From Acidobacteriota bacterium (GTDB lineage: Bacteria; Acidobacteriota; Terriglobia; Bryobacterales; Bryobacteraceae): a DNA stretch of 37,897 nt. Where the stretch lies: contig JAEZIJ010000046.1 in the NCBI GenBank assembly GCA_023436715.1, positions 1 to 37,897 on the forward strand, given 5' to 3'. The first letter of the stretch is position 1; the number at the start of each line of letters is the position of its first letter. This document shows, one piece after another, positions 29,631 to 37,846 of the stretch. The translations under genes and the position numbers were made by a program. Below the pieces are notes generated by a model that saw only the letters and a list, made by a program, of their open reading frames with translations, did not search any database and was not told the DNA's origin.

Positions 29631-32045
29631 CTACCGCTCGCGCAACGCCGCAATCGGATCGACCCGCATGGCCCGTCGCGCAGGCAGGTAGCTCGCTATC
29701 CCGGCGGTAACAAGCAGCACCGCACCAACCATAGCGTAGGTCGCCGGGTCGGTAGCCTTCACGCCGAACAGCACGCTCGTCAGCACGCGCGAGATAGCCA
29801 GCGCGCCAGCTACTCCGAATGCGAGGCCGATCAGCGTAAGCCTGAGGCCGTGGCCGATCACGCGGCGGGCGATATCCGAAGGCGCTGCGCCCAGCGCCAT
29901 GCGCACGCCGATCTCGGGGACTTGCTGGCCCACGAGGTACGCCAGCACGCCATACAGGCCAATCGCCGCCAGCACGAGCGCCAGGCCGGCGAACACTCCG
30001 AGCAACGTGGTCTGCAACCGCCGCTGGAAGACCTCCTTGTCCAGAATCTCTTCCATGGTGGCGAGTTCCGTGACGGGCTGGTCGGGATCTACCGCCCAGA
30101 TCGCCTTCCGCACTGCCGGGGCCAGGCTGGCGGCATCGACGTTCGCGTGGACCGCGAGCGACGAAGCGGCGGCGCCGCTCTGATACGCGGACATGTAGAA
30201 CTCGGGCTTGGGCGCTATATCCAATCCGGACTGGTGAATGTCGCCGGTCACACCTACGACCTGTACCTGATCACTCGCCCCAAGGATCAGCCGGCGGCCG
30301 ATCGGATCCTGGCCGGGCCAGAGCGTGCGCGCGAGCGTCTCGTTGATCAGGACCACCGGTGGCGCGCCCTCGATATCGCGCTCGTCGATATCGCGCCCGC
30401 GGCGCAGCGGAATGCCCATCGTCCGAAGGTATCCTGGGCCGATCACGCGGTGATTGCACTGGAACCGCTCCTTCTCGTCGTGGCCCTCGGCCCCGATACC
30501 CGAGATGTCGCCTTTCACGACAAGTGGTATATGGTTGGTGAAGCCCGCCGAGACCACGCCCGGAATGGCGCTGACCCGCCGCACGATTTCGCGTTGCCAG
30601 GCCACCATGCGCCCGGGCGCGCGGAGCGCCTCGGAGGGCAGCATCCGCAGGGTGAGGACATTCTTCGTGCGGCAGCCCATGTCCACGCCGCGTAGCCGCG
30701 CAAACGTCTGCATCAGCAGCGCGGCGCCGATCAACAGCACGAACGCGAGCGCCACTTCGGACCAGATGAGCGGCGCGCGCATCCGCCGGCTTCCTGAAGC
30801 GGCGGCCAGCGTCCGGGCGCTCTCCTTGAGCGAGTGGTTGATATCCAGCCGGCGGACCTGCAACAGCGGGACGAGGCTGAACGCCGCCGCCGTCGCCACC
30901 GAGATCGCGAGCGTGAAGGAGAGCACACGTCCATCCACGGAGAGCACGTTGAGGCTGCTCATGCTGGCCGGGGCGAGGTGCGCGAGGAAACGGAACGCCG
31001 GGGTCGCCACCAGCAGGCCGAGAACGCTTCCCGCGGCGCACAACACCAGGCTCTCGCAGAGAAACTGCCGCGCAAGCTGCCAGGTTCCCGCGCCCATCGC
31101 CGCTCGCACCGCAACTTCTTTGCTCCGGCTCGCGGCTCGCGACAGCAGCAGGTTGGCCACGTTCGAACAGGCAATCAGAAGGACGAATGCCACGGTCCCT
31201 AGCAACAGGAAAAGCACACGCCGCTGTGATGTGACGAAGTGTTCGCGCATCGGCGCGACGAAGGCTCCCACTTTCTCGTTGGTATCGGGATACTCGCGCG
31301 CGAGGCTTGCTCCGATGGCCTGCATCTCCGCGTTGGCCTGCGAAAGCGGCACGCCGGAGCGCAACCGTGCCACTACCATCCAGTTGTGGCGACCGCGGGC
31401 TGCCAGTTCCTTGGCGGAGTATCCGCTCCCCATGGTTGTCCAGATCTCGCCGGGCGCGCCGCGATAGTGTCCGGGCGGCTCGACGCCCGCCGGCAGCACA
31501 CCGACGATTGTGTGCTGCTCGTCGCTGAGCCTGATCGTCCTTCCGACGATGTTGGGATCCGCGGCGTAACGGCGGCGCCAGAAGCCGTCGCTGAGAAGCA
31601 CGGCTCTGGGCGCTCCCGGCTGGTCCTCGTCATCGCGGAACAAACGGCCAAGCGCGGGACGGACTCGCAGCGCACGAAGCAGGCTGGCGGTCACCTGCGT
31701 GCCCCGGACCACTTCCGGGCTCCCTTCGCCGGTCAACGGGTACGAGTGCTCCTCGAGCGCCCCCATTTCCTCGAACGACTTGCTCCGGGCCTTCCAGTCG
31801 GCGTAGTTGGCCGGGGCCACCGGACTGTCACGGAGGCCGAAGAAGGGCGCAGTTTCCCAAGCCAGAACCAACTGGCCGGGCTCGGCATATGGCAGCGGGC
31901 GCAGCAGAACCGCGTTGATGAGGCTGAACACGGCTGTGTTGGCTCCTACGCCCAGCGCCAGCGTCAGCACGGCGACGGCGGTGAAACCGGGCGACTTCCT
32001 GAGAGAGCGAAAGGCGTAGCGCAGATCGAGGAGGAGATTCGGCAT
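29631..32045 (-). CDS. ADOP-type ABC permease (MacB-like, no ATPase gene)
   Basis: 804 residues with the typical acidobacterial duplicated orphan permease plan: MacB periplasmic core, FtsX, MacB core, FtsX. The start MPNLLLDLRYAFRSLRKSPGFTAVAVLTLALGVGANTAVFSLINAVLLRPLPY is diagnostic (quoted in two parts: DLRYAFRSLRKSPGF and LGVGANTAVFSLINAVLLR). Further marks are LLIACSNVANLLLSRAASRS, VAVRAAMGAG, VRMALGAAPSDIARRVI and the ending RVDPIAALRER. Eight transmembrane segments are expected. No ABC ATPase gene is visible on either side, as usual for this group, so the energy source and substrate are unknown. AGGG lies 6 nt before the ATG. It is divergent from the CigR-like gene. Confidence 0.93.
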   Translation of the reverse strand: MPNLLLDLRYAFRSLRKSPGFTAVAVLTLALGVGANTAVFSLINAVLLRPLPYAEPGQLVLAWETAPFFGLRDSPVAPANYADWKARSKSFEEMGALEEHSYPLTGEGSPEVVRGTQVTASLLRALRVRPALGRLFRDDEDQPGAPRAVLLSDGFWRRRYAADPNIVGRTIRLSDEQHTIVGVLPAGVEPPGHYRGAPGEIWTTMGSGYSAKELAARGRHNWMVVARLRSGVPLSQANAEMQAIGASLAREYPDTNEKVGAFVAPMREHFVTSQRRVLFLLLGTVAFVLLIACSNVANLLLSRAASRSKEVAVRAAMGAGTWQLARQFLCESLVLCAAGSVLGLLVATPAFRFLAHLAPASMSSLNVLSVDGRVLSFTLAISVATAAAFSLVPLLQVRRLDINHSLKESARTLAAASGSRRMRAPLIWSEVALAFVLLIGAALLMQTFARLRGVDMGCRTKNVLTLRMLPSEALRAPGRMVAWQREIVRRVSAIPGVVSAGFTNHIPLVVKGDISGIGAEGHDEKERFQCNHRVIGPGYLRTMGIPLRRGRDIDERDIEGAPPVVLINETLARTLWPGQDPIGRRLILGASDQVQVVGVTGDIHQSGLDIAPKPEFYMSAYQSGAAASSLAVHANVDAASLAPAVRKAIWAVDPDQPVTELATMEEILDKEVFQRRLQTTLLGVFAGLALVLAAIGLYGVLAYLVGQQVPEIGVRMALGAAPSDIARRVIGHGLRLTLIGLAFGVAGALAISRVLTSVLFGVKATDPATYAMVGAVLLVTAGIASYLPARRAMRVDPIAALRER

Positions 32046-32226
32046 CGGTACCCTGATAGACGCACAAGTTGGGCAGTTGTTCCGTTCCGCGGTTGACGGT
32101 AAGCCTCGAATTCTGGAACTCTGATTGCATCAAAGCACGGCTTCAAACGGTTTTGTGAGCGTTTTTGCGCCTTAACTACGAAAAAAAGGCATAGTACGTG
32201 AAGAAACTTCCTGGTACGAGGACGTT

Positions 32227-32604
32227 ATGCGACGGTTCATTCTGATTCTGGTTTGCGTGCTGATGGTGACGGCTTCCTTGGGAGCCAAGCACAAAGGGCA
32301 TCGGGGGAAAGGCAAGCACGAAGCGTACGCGCGCTTCCGTGTGGAAGACGTTCGTGAGATCGAGCGCTATTATTACGGCCGGCCGGGCGGGCTGCCGCCG
32401 GGCCTGGAAAAGAAACTAGCCCGCGGAGGGCGGCTGCCTCCGGGCTGGGAAAAGAAGATGGTGCCGTTCCCCGTGGAAGTGGAGCGGCGGCTGCCCCTTC
32501 TCGATCCCGGGTACTGCCGCGGGATGATCGGCGGGCAGGCCGTGATTTATAACGAGCGGACGAGAGTGATCCTCGACATCGCAGTCCCCCTCGGGCGCCA
32601 CTGA
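32227..32604 (+). CDS. Small secreted CigR/RcnB-like protein
   Basis: 125 residues. A signal peptide (MRRFILILVCVLMVTASLGA) and a basic Lys/His-rich linker (KHKGHRGKGKHEAY) lead to a repeat-like domain: GGLPPGLEKKLARGGRLPPGWEKKM, split by the usual LPPG turns, then ERRLPLLDPGYCRGMIGGQAVIYNERTRVILDI. The LPPG..KK..LPPGW.KK pattern and closing strand resemble RcnB/CigR-type periplasmic proteins, but sequence alone does not fix a role. Two Tyr-rich and Arg-rich segments precede it. GAGGA lies about 5 nt before the ATG. It is divergent from the ADOP permease. Confidence 0.75.
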   Translation: MRRFILILVCVLMVTASLGAKHKGHRGKGKHEAYARFRVEDVREIERYYYGRPGGLPPGLEKKLARGGRLPPGWEKKMVPFPVEVERRLPLLDPGYCRGMIGGQAVIYNERTRVILDIAVPLGRH

Positions 32605-32741
32605 CGCGGGCAGGGAAATTTCTTCCCTGATTCCGGCGCCCGTCTGTTAACGCGCTCAAATTTGGCGTGCCCTGAGAATCGGCTGTCAACTTGCTTAGGG
32701 TAGTTGCATGGCCAAATACAAACTTGGGCCGGGGGTCTTGA

Positions 32742-32951
32742 GTGCGTGATTTTGCGACGGGCTGCCCATCCTGCGGCGGCAGCTATGGGGAGTGCAACGG
32801 GCAACAAAACGCTTTGCGCCGGTACGCGAACTGGGACGATCTCGCGGCGCACTGCGACGAGGAGACGATCGTGGGCTGGGTGAATCAACTCGCCGAAAGC
32901 CGGAAACAGCGAGTGCGGGCGGCGGCAGGGTCTTTCGAATCCAGCGATTGA
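32742..32951 (+). CDS. Possible 69-residue Cys-containing small protein
   Basis: GTG start with a GGGGG stretch about 7 nt upstream. The N terminus is MRDFATGCPSCGGSYGEC, a zinc-knuckle-like CxxC plus a third Cys, with a fourth at AAHCDEE. The remainder (YANWDDLAAHCDEETIVGW, VNQLAESRKQRVRAAAG) has the look of amphipathic helices. A 13-codon frame, MAKYKLGPGVLSA, starts at 32708 and its TGA (32747-32749) overlaps the beginning of this gene, so coupled translation is possible. No family is recognised and it may not be expressed. Confidence 0.45.
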   Translation: MRDFATGCPSCGGSYGECNGQQNALRRYANWDDLAAHCDEETIVGWVNQLAESRKQRVRAAAGSFESSD

Positions 32952-32970
32952 ACGCCGGCCACGGGCGAAC

Positions 32971-33495
32971 CTATACCCGGAGTGCCCTGTCGCCCAGGGT
33001 CGCCAGGAACCAGCGCCGCCGTGCGTCCCTGTACCGTGCGGCAAGCGTGAACTCGTCATGCTGCCCCACACCCCCGAGCAGCCAGGCGGCCGAATCGCAG
33101 AAGCTTTCGCATGCATATTCCCGCCATTGCCGTGTCCCGTCGACACAGTCGGCTCGGGTCAGCCGCAGCTTGCGGTCTTCGGCCGACCAGCCCAGTTCGC
33201 CGCGCGCATGCCGCGAAATTTCCGCCGCGAGCAGGTCCTGCCAGGACCGGCGTGCCGCATTGCCCGCCCGCGGCCATGCAAAATGAAAAAGCTCGTGGAG
33301 GAAGATCCTGCCCAGTTCCGAGGGCTGTTCCAGCAGTTCCGAGTTCAGCACAATCTCGCGGCGGCGAAGAAAGGAGCCCGCATGGACTTCCTCGCCGCGT
33401 GTGCCGCCCGAGAGAAGCCGCCCGCGGCATGCCCGCAGGTCCGGCGCGAACCGGACTCTGATCCGGCGCCCGTCCAAGTCGGGCGCCAGCCGCAT
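32971..33495 (-). CDS. HExxH-motif protein (zincin-like), unrecognised
   Basis: 174 residues from ATG 33495, which is 20 bp after the stop of the parvulin gene; the frame is open further upstream, so an earlier non-ATG start overlapping that gene is possible. LGRIFLHELFHFAWPRAGN carries H67-E68-x-x-H71, a zinc-protease-type motif, and REYACESFCDSAAWLL could supply the third ligand as Glu or Asp. There is no signal peptide. The protein is short for a classical metalloprotease. Activity is inferred from the motif only. It is the last gene of a four-gene minus-strand set. Confidence 0.65.
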   Translation of the reverse strand: MRLAPDLDGRRIRVRFAPDLRACRGRLLSGGTRGEEVHAGSFLRRREIVLNSELLEQPSELGRIFLHELFHFAWPRAGNAARRSWQDLLAAEISRHARGELGWSAEDRKLRLTRADCVDGTRQWREYACESFCDSAAWLLGGVGQHDEFTLAARYRDARRRWFLATLGDRALRV

Positions 33496-33515
33496 TGCCG
33501 CCCCCAGCAGCCGGA

Positions 33516-34568
33516 CTACTTCTTCTCCGGCGCCTTTGCAGGTGACGACGGATTCTGGACCTCCATCGTCATTTCCATGGCTTCTTCCTTGATATCGACG
33601 CTTTTCTGCACCGAGTTGAGCCATTCCTGGAACCGTTTGTTCTTGATCTCGTTAGCAACGTTGTCCCGCACCTGCTCGAACGGTTGCGGACCCAATTCCT
33701 CGATACGGAACAGGTAGTAGCCGTTCGGTTGGCGCACCGGTTCGGTCACGTCCCCGGCCTTCGCGGCGAAGATTGCCGTCTTGATCGCGACCGGAATCTG
33801 ATCGGCCTTGCCGACGGTGCCGAAATCGCCGTCTTTCGCGACGGAAGCCGCGTCGCTGGAGTGTTCCTTCACCAACTTCACAAAATCCGCGCCGCCCCGG
33901 ATTTGCTTGACCAGGCTTTCGGCCTTCGCCTTGGCTTCGTCCTCGGTCAGGATCCTGTTCCCCTTATCGTCGGCCTTCGAGACGGCGTCGCTGCTGAAAC
34001 GAATATAGATCGCTTTTACCTTCGCCTGAACAAAGCGGTCCTTATTCGCCTGATAGAACTTCTGCTGCTCTTCGGGCGAAATCTGTATCTCCGCGATCTT
34101 CTGGTTGATTTCCGCCTGCAAAAGCACCTGCATACGCATGTTTGCGAGCGTTTCCTTCCACGGAGACTGCTGGTCCAGTTTATTCTTCTCGGCTTCGGCG
34201 GAGAGCCGCTTCATGACCCCGTACTGCTCCAGGAACTGGCGCCGGTTGCTCAGCACCTGCTGCTGCTGTTGCGGCGGCATAGTCCGCAAAAGGACTTGGA
34301 GATCGCCGGCGGTAACCGCGTTGCCATCAATCGTGGCAATCACCTTGTCCGGTGGCATTGCCAGCAGGCTTACCATCTGAGCCACCGGGACTGACTGTTT
34401 GCCGTCCACCGGCGCGGTCGCCTGCGGCGCCTCCGGTTGTTGCTTCGCCTTGTCGAGCGCCGCCTTCGCTGCCGCCTCCATCTTGACTCTTTGTTCGGGG
34501 GGCGGCGCCGAAGCCTGTGCCCAGGCACTCGCAGCCAGCATAAAAGATAATGGAATCAACATTCTCAT
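33516..34568 (-). CDS. Parvulin-type (SurA/PrsA-like) peptidyl-prolyl isomerase, exported
   Basis: 350 residues. A signal peptide (MRMLIPLSFMLAASAWAQA) leads to a SurA-like N-terminal domain (VIATIDGNAVTAGDLQVLL, then a Gln-rich helix with QQQQQ) and one parvulin domain (about 190-300) containing FVKLVKEHSSDAASVAKDGDFG, IPVAIKTAIFAAKAGDVTEPV and GYYLFRIEE. It probably helps outer-membrane or secreted proteins fold. The ATG at 34568 is favoured by GAGGA 8 nt upstream; a second ATG follows two codons later. A much longer upstream frame would lack a signal and overlap the deacetylase gene. The gap to that gene is 32 bp. Confidence 0.9.
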   Translation of the reverse strand: MRMLIPLSFMLAASAWAQASAPPPEQRVKMEAAAKAALDKAKQQPEAPQATAPVDGKQSVPVAQMVSLLAMPPDKVIATIDGNAVTAGDLQVLLRTMPPQQQQQVLSNRRQFLEQYGVMKRLSAEAEKNKLDQQSPWKETLANMRMQVLLQAEINQKIAEIQISPEEQQKFYQANKDRFVQAKVKAIYIRFSSDAVSKADDKGNRILTEDEAKAKAESLVKQIRGGADFVKLVKEHSSDAASVAKDGDFGTVGKADQIPVAIKTAIFAAKAGDVTEPVRQPNGYYLFRIEELGPQPFEQVRDNVANEIKNKRFQEWLNSVQKSVDIKEEAMEMTMEVQNPSSPAKAPEKK

Positions 34569-34600
34569 TGGGAAATCCTCGGTTGGCGTAAGCAGCAATT

Positions 34601-35413
34601 TTAACATGCGCCCTGCCGCCCGTTCCTTGCAAGCAGCACCGATCGCGCCCGCAAGTAGAATTCCCCCCCGGCTGCCTTGGCCGCCTTCTTCGCTTTCCAC
34701 AGCAGTGCCTGCTTCCACCGTACACCCGCTCGCGCCGCGGCGAAACCCGCCGCTACCGATGGCGGCATGCCCCTCTGAACGAAGTAGCGGCCGAGCACCA
34801 GGCAATCCCGCACCGTGTGCGGCCGCATGGTCGGCTCGGAAGTGAAGAGGAAACGGATTCCGGCCTGGGCCGCCGCCTCCGCCACTTCGCGCGAGTAGTA
34901 TCCGCCCGGAACCGAGGCCGTCCTCACGGGCTCATCAAGAATCCCGGAAAGCACCCTCACGCTCCCGGTCCATTCCCGCAGGAGCCGGTCCCAGGTGCAG
35001 TGCGACATTCGCGGCGGATGCGAACACGAATGGCTCCCTATGACGTGTCCGCGCGCGCGAAGATCCCTGATCTGCTCCCCGGTGAGGAAGCCGGGCTTTC
35101 CGATGTAGTCGGTGGTGACGAAGAAATGTCCCCGCCAACCATGGCGTTCGAGCGCTCCCGCGATCAGCGTGGACGCGCTCTCGCCTCCATCGTCGAACGT
35201 GAGATAGAGCGGCGCGCGGCCGTTCGACCTTGGAGCTTCGTCCACCCGCCCCACCCCGAGTTCCCCAGCGACGCGCCGGATAGCTGCGAGCTGAGCTGCG
35301 AAGTCGCTCGCGGCCAGCTTGTAGAGATCCGCTCCCGCTCCCGCGAATCCGCTCGGGCGAGGCGACTCATCTTCAAACACGTCGTGATACATGATTGCCA
35401 CGCATTTCCGCAT
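34601..35413 (-). CDS. Polysaccharide deacetylase (NodB/CE4 family)
   Basis: 270 residues. The CE4 motifs are visible: motif 1 LTFDDGG (catalytic base D74 and metal-ligand D75), motif 2 SHSCSHP (H128, H132), and motif 3 ASVPGGYYSR. The N terminus MRKCVAIMYHDV is typical of cell-wall or exopolysaccharide deacetylases. No clear signal peptide is seen, so it may act on cytoplasmic-side or lipid-linked sugar, or be exported by another route. It removes acetyl from N-acetylated sugars. It is co-directional with a FemAB/GNAT-like gene 39 bp upstream and a parvulin gene downstream, suggesting envelope polysaccharide modification. Confidence 0.9.
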   Translation of the reverse strand: MRKCVAIMYHDVFEDESPRPSGFAGAGADLYKLAASDFAAQLAAIRRVAGELGVGRVDEAPRSNGRAPLYLTFDDGGESASTLIAGALERHGWRGHFFVTTDYIGKPGFLTGEQIRDLRARGHVIGSHSCSHPPRMSHCTWDRLLREWTGSVRVLSGILDEPVRTASVPGGYYSREVAEAAAQAGIRFLFTSEPTMRPHTVRDCLVLGRYFVQRGMPPSVAAGFAAARAGVRWKQALLWKAKKAAKAAGGEFYLRARSVLLARNGRQGAC

Positions 35414-35452
35414 CTCCCCCCCTGTGCCGCCGGAAGACCGCTTCGGACCGAA

Positions 35453-36568
35453 TCAAAGATGGATCGGGCCGTCGCCGTCGCCCCGGTTGAGGTGAATTCC
35501 CCAGAAATTCACCTCGAACGGCTCCAGCATCCCCGCAAGCTGCTTCGAGGCCGCGAACACGTAGTTCGACGGCCCGCGTAGAAAGCCACACGCTCTCAGA
35601 GCGTTCACCCAGGCTCTGTGCGCCTGGTTCGAAACGATCAGATCGCAGCCGCGAGCGCCCAGATATTCCGCCGCCGCTGCTGTTACGCGCACCGCGTCTT
35701 CCGGCGCGGCGAGACAATCGGCAATCGTGCCCACCCGCAGGCATCCGAACTGCCGGTGATCGCGCATGGGCGTGTCAATCGCCACCGCCCAGCCCGCCAC
35801 CTTGCCCGCAACGCTAACTTTCAGCCGCAGAAAGCGCTCGTTCGCAGGCGGGTAGAGCAGGTTGAGAACGCGGCTGTCGCGGACGGCAAGCATCGCGTAA
35901 TGCCGGTGAGCTTCCTCCCAGAGTTCGTCCGCCCAGCCGGAGAACTCCTGGAACGGCTCCGCGTCACCCTTGGCCCCGCGGCCGCCCGCGGATGCCAGCC
36001 GCTGCGCGATGCGAACTGCCAGCCAGCCAGCCCCGGTGGCCCGAGCCGATTCCGCCAGAAAGCGCCGGCCCGGCGACCCGCGAAGCGCCCGAATTTCCCC
36101 CAGAAACCGCCCGGCATTCAGTACCTTGAAGTAGAACGGCACCGGACGCAGCCGCCACCCCATGGCGCCCAGCATCTTCGGCAGCGCCCGGTCCGTGCCG
36201 CCCATTCCGAGGGCGAACAGCAGCGGTCCGGCGGCCAACGCCGCCCGAAGCATCTGGACCGCGACCCCGGTGTATGCGCGGTTCCAGGTGCCTTCCGACA
36301 CCGGCAGACGGTAGTGCGCCAGCGGAACGACTTTCCCTTGGACTGAGAAATCCTGGTGCTTCAGGATGAATCCACCGCGCACGGCGCACTCTTCGAGGAC
36401 GAGGAACGGCTCCTGAAACAGGCGGGAGTCCGCGCCCCTGGGAAGCCAGTCCGGGACGGGACTTTCGGGAAAGCGAAACTCGGAGTATCCATGTTCCGCC
36501 ATCCTGCGATTGAAATCCCCAACGGCAGGCACACAATCCGCGGAGTATGGGGTTACAACGGTTCGCAT
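35453..36568 (-). CDS. FemAB/GNAT-fold acyltransferase-like protein
   Basis: 371 residues without a signal peptide. The N-terminal half (YSEFRFPESPVPDWLP, GGFILKHQDFSV) and the C-terminal half (VAGWAVAIDTPMRDHRQFGCLRVGTIAD, then AAAEYLGARGCDLIVSNQAHRAWVNALRACGFLRG) each fit a GNAT fold, as in FemAB-related proteins found beside exopolysaccharide genes. The donor and acceptor are unknown. It is the first gene of the deacetylase set, and its ATG is 85 bp from the divergent FGE gene. A GAGG lies directly against the ATG, too close for good ribosome binding. Exosortase-associated EPS loci often pair such proteins with deacetylases; no exosortase is visible here. Confidence 0.7.
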   Translation of the reverse strand: MRTVVTPYSADCVPAVGDFNRRMAEHGYSEFRFPESPVPDWLPRGADSRLFQEPFLVLEECAVRGGFILKHQDFSVQGKVVPLAHYRLPVSEGTWNRAYTGVAVQMLRAALAAGPLLFALGMGGTDRALPKMLGAMGWRLRPVPFYFKVLNAGRFLGEIRALRGSPGRRFLAESARATGAGWLAVRIAQRLASAGGRGAKGDAEPFQEFSGWADELWEEAHRHYAMLAVRDSRVLNLLYPPANERFLRLKVSVAGKVAGWAVAIDTPMRDHRQFGCLRVGTIADCLAAPEDAVRVTAAAAEYLGARGCDLIVSNQAHRAWVNALRACGFLRGPSNYVFAASKQLAGMLEPFEVNFWGIHLNRGDGDGPIHL

Positions 36569-36588
36569 CCCTCAGTTTGCCCAGCCCG

Positions 36589-36616
36589 TTGATCCCATAT
36601 TACAATTTATTAATAA
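36589..36616 (+). promoter_or_regulatory. Probable promoter of the FGE gene
   Basis: TTGATC (36589-36594), a 16-bp spacer and TAATAA (36611-36616). An overlapping choice, TTGCCC (36577) with TACAAT (36601) at 18 bp, is equally good. Both lie in the only AT-rich patch between the divergent genes. Confidence 0.5.
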
Positions 36617-36653
36617 ATGGTGTGTGCTCAGTGTACGTGGGAGAGGGGATACC

Positions 36654-37733
36654 ATGAGCACTTCCAAGCTGGGCGCCGCCGCCGTGCTGGCGGCCGCAGC
36701 GGCGTGGACCTTCTTTTCCTGGGATCATCATGCCAGGCCGGTGTTCGCTTCGACGAAACCCAATACCTCACCCGCTCCCGGCCCGCCTCCCGAAGGCATG
36801 GTATGGATTCCCGGCGGTGAGTTCTCGATGGGGGCCGCTGATCCGCCCGGCATGGATGAAGTTGGCATGAAGGCCACGGCGGACGCGAGGCCGGTCCATC
36901 GCGTCTACGTCGATGGCTTCTTCATGGACAAGACCGACGTGACCAACGTCGAGTTTGCCGAATTCGCAAAAGCCACGGATTACGTGACAATTGCGGAGCG
37001 CAAACCACGGGCGGAGGACTTTCCCGGTGCACCTCCCGAGAATCTTGTGGCGGGATCGGTTGTATTTTCACCGCCGGATCATCCGGTTCCTCTGAATAAC
37101 CACTTCCGGTGGTGGAGCTATGTGCGGGGTGCAAACTGGCGGCATCCGCTCGGACCTGACAGCGATATCGAGGGAAAGGACAACTACCCGGCAGTTCACA
37201 TTGCCTATCCCGACGCGGAGGCCTATGCAAAATGGGCCGGGAAGCGATTACCCACTGAAGCGGAATGGGAGTTCGCGGCACGCGGCGGTCTTGCAGGGGA
37301 GCCGTTTGTGTGGGGTGACTCGTTCCGGCCGAACGGCAAGTGGATGGCCAATACTCACCAGGGACATTTTCCCAGCCAGGACACCGGCGAAGATGGCTAT
37401 GCGGGAATCGCGCCGGTGGCACAGTACGCGGCCAACGGATACGGCTTGTATGACATGGCCGGCAACGTGTGGCAGTGGACCAGCGACTGGTATCGTCCCG
37501 ATTACTACCAACGATTAGCCGCGAGCGGCCAGGTAGCTCGTAACCCTAAAGGGCCGGAATCGTCTTTCGATCCCGCTGAACCGGCTCAACCCAAGAAAGT
37601 GCACCGGGGAGGATCGTATTTGTGCACCGAACAGTACTGTTCGCGTTACATCGTCGGTACCCGTGGTAAGGGTGAGGTCAGCACCGGGACCAATCATCTC
37701 GGTTTTCGTTGCGTCAAGAGCCAGTCGAAATAG
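36654..37733 (+). CDS. Formylglycine-generating enzyme (SUMF1/FGE) with both catalytic Cys, exported
   Basis: 359 residues. An N-terminal signal/anchor (TSKLGAAAVLAAAAAWTFFSW) precedes a complete FGE-sulfatase domain: GMVWIPGGEFSMGA, RPVHRVYVDGFFMDKTDVTN, YPAVHIAYPDAEAYAKWAGKRLPTEAEWEFAARGG (in pieces), GYGLYDMAGNVWQWT. The active-site pair is present as SYLC324-T-E-Q-Y-C329, the same Cys-x4-Cys spacing as in human FGE (C336/C341), and most bacterial relatives such as EgtB lack it. It should convert Cys to formylglycine in sulfatases, using copper and O2. No sulfatase gene is in the window. GAGAGGGG about 6 nt upstream decides the start. Its divergent neighbour is the FemAB-like gene. Confidence 0.92.
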   Translation: MSTSKLGAAAVLAAAAAWTFFSWDHHARPVFASTKPNTSPAPGPPPEGMVWIPGGEFSMGAADPPGMDEVGMKATADARPVHRVYVDGFFMDKTDVTNVEFAEFAKATDYVTIAERKPRAEDFPGAPPENLVAGSVVFSPPDHPVPLNNHFRWWSYVRGANWRHPLGPDSDIEGKDNYPAVHIAYPDAEAYAKWAGKRLPTEAEWEFAARGGLAGEPFVWGDSFRPNGKWMANTHQGHFPSQDTGEDGYAGIAPVAQYAANGYGLYDMAGNVWQWTSDWYRPDYYQRLAASGQVARNPKGPESSFDPAEPAQPKKVHRGGSYLCTEQYCSRYIVGTRGKGEVSTGTNHLGFRCVKSQSK

Positions 37734-37846
37734 ACCGTCCGATACTATTTGCAGTGTCAGTGCAAGAAGAAGTGGGGCAGGCGGTTTCGCCCAATGCCAC
37801 TTAAATAAGTCTTTCTGAAACATCAAGGATGCTTTATGTTTCAGCT

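Noticed and set aside
29204..29710. 168-codon plus-strand frame across the gap before the ADOP gene
   Set aside because: Runs antisense through the start of a secreted gene and the end of the permease; composition is not protein-like and there is no ribosome-binding site.
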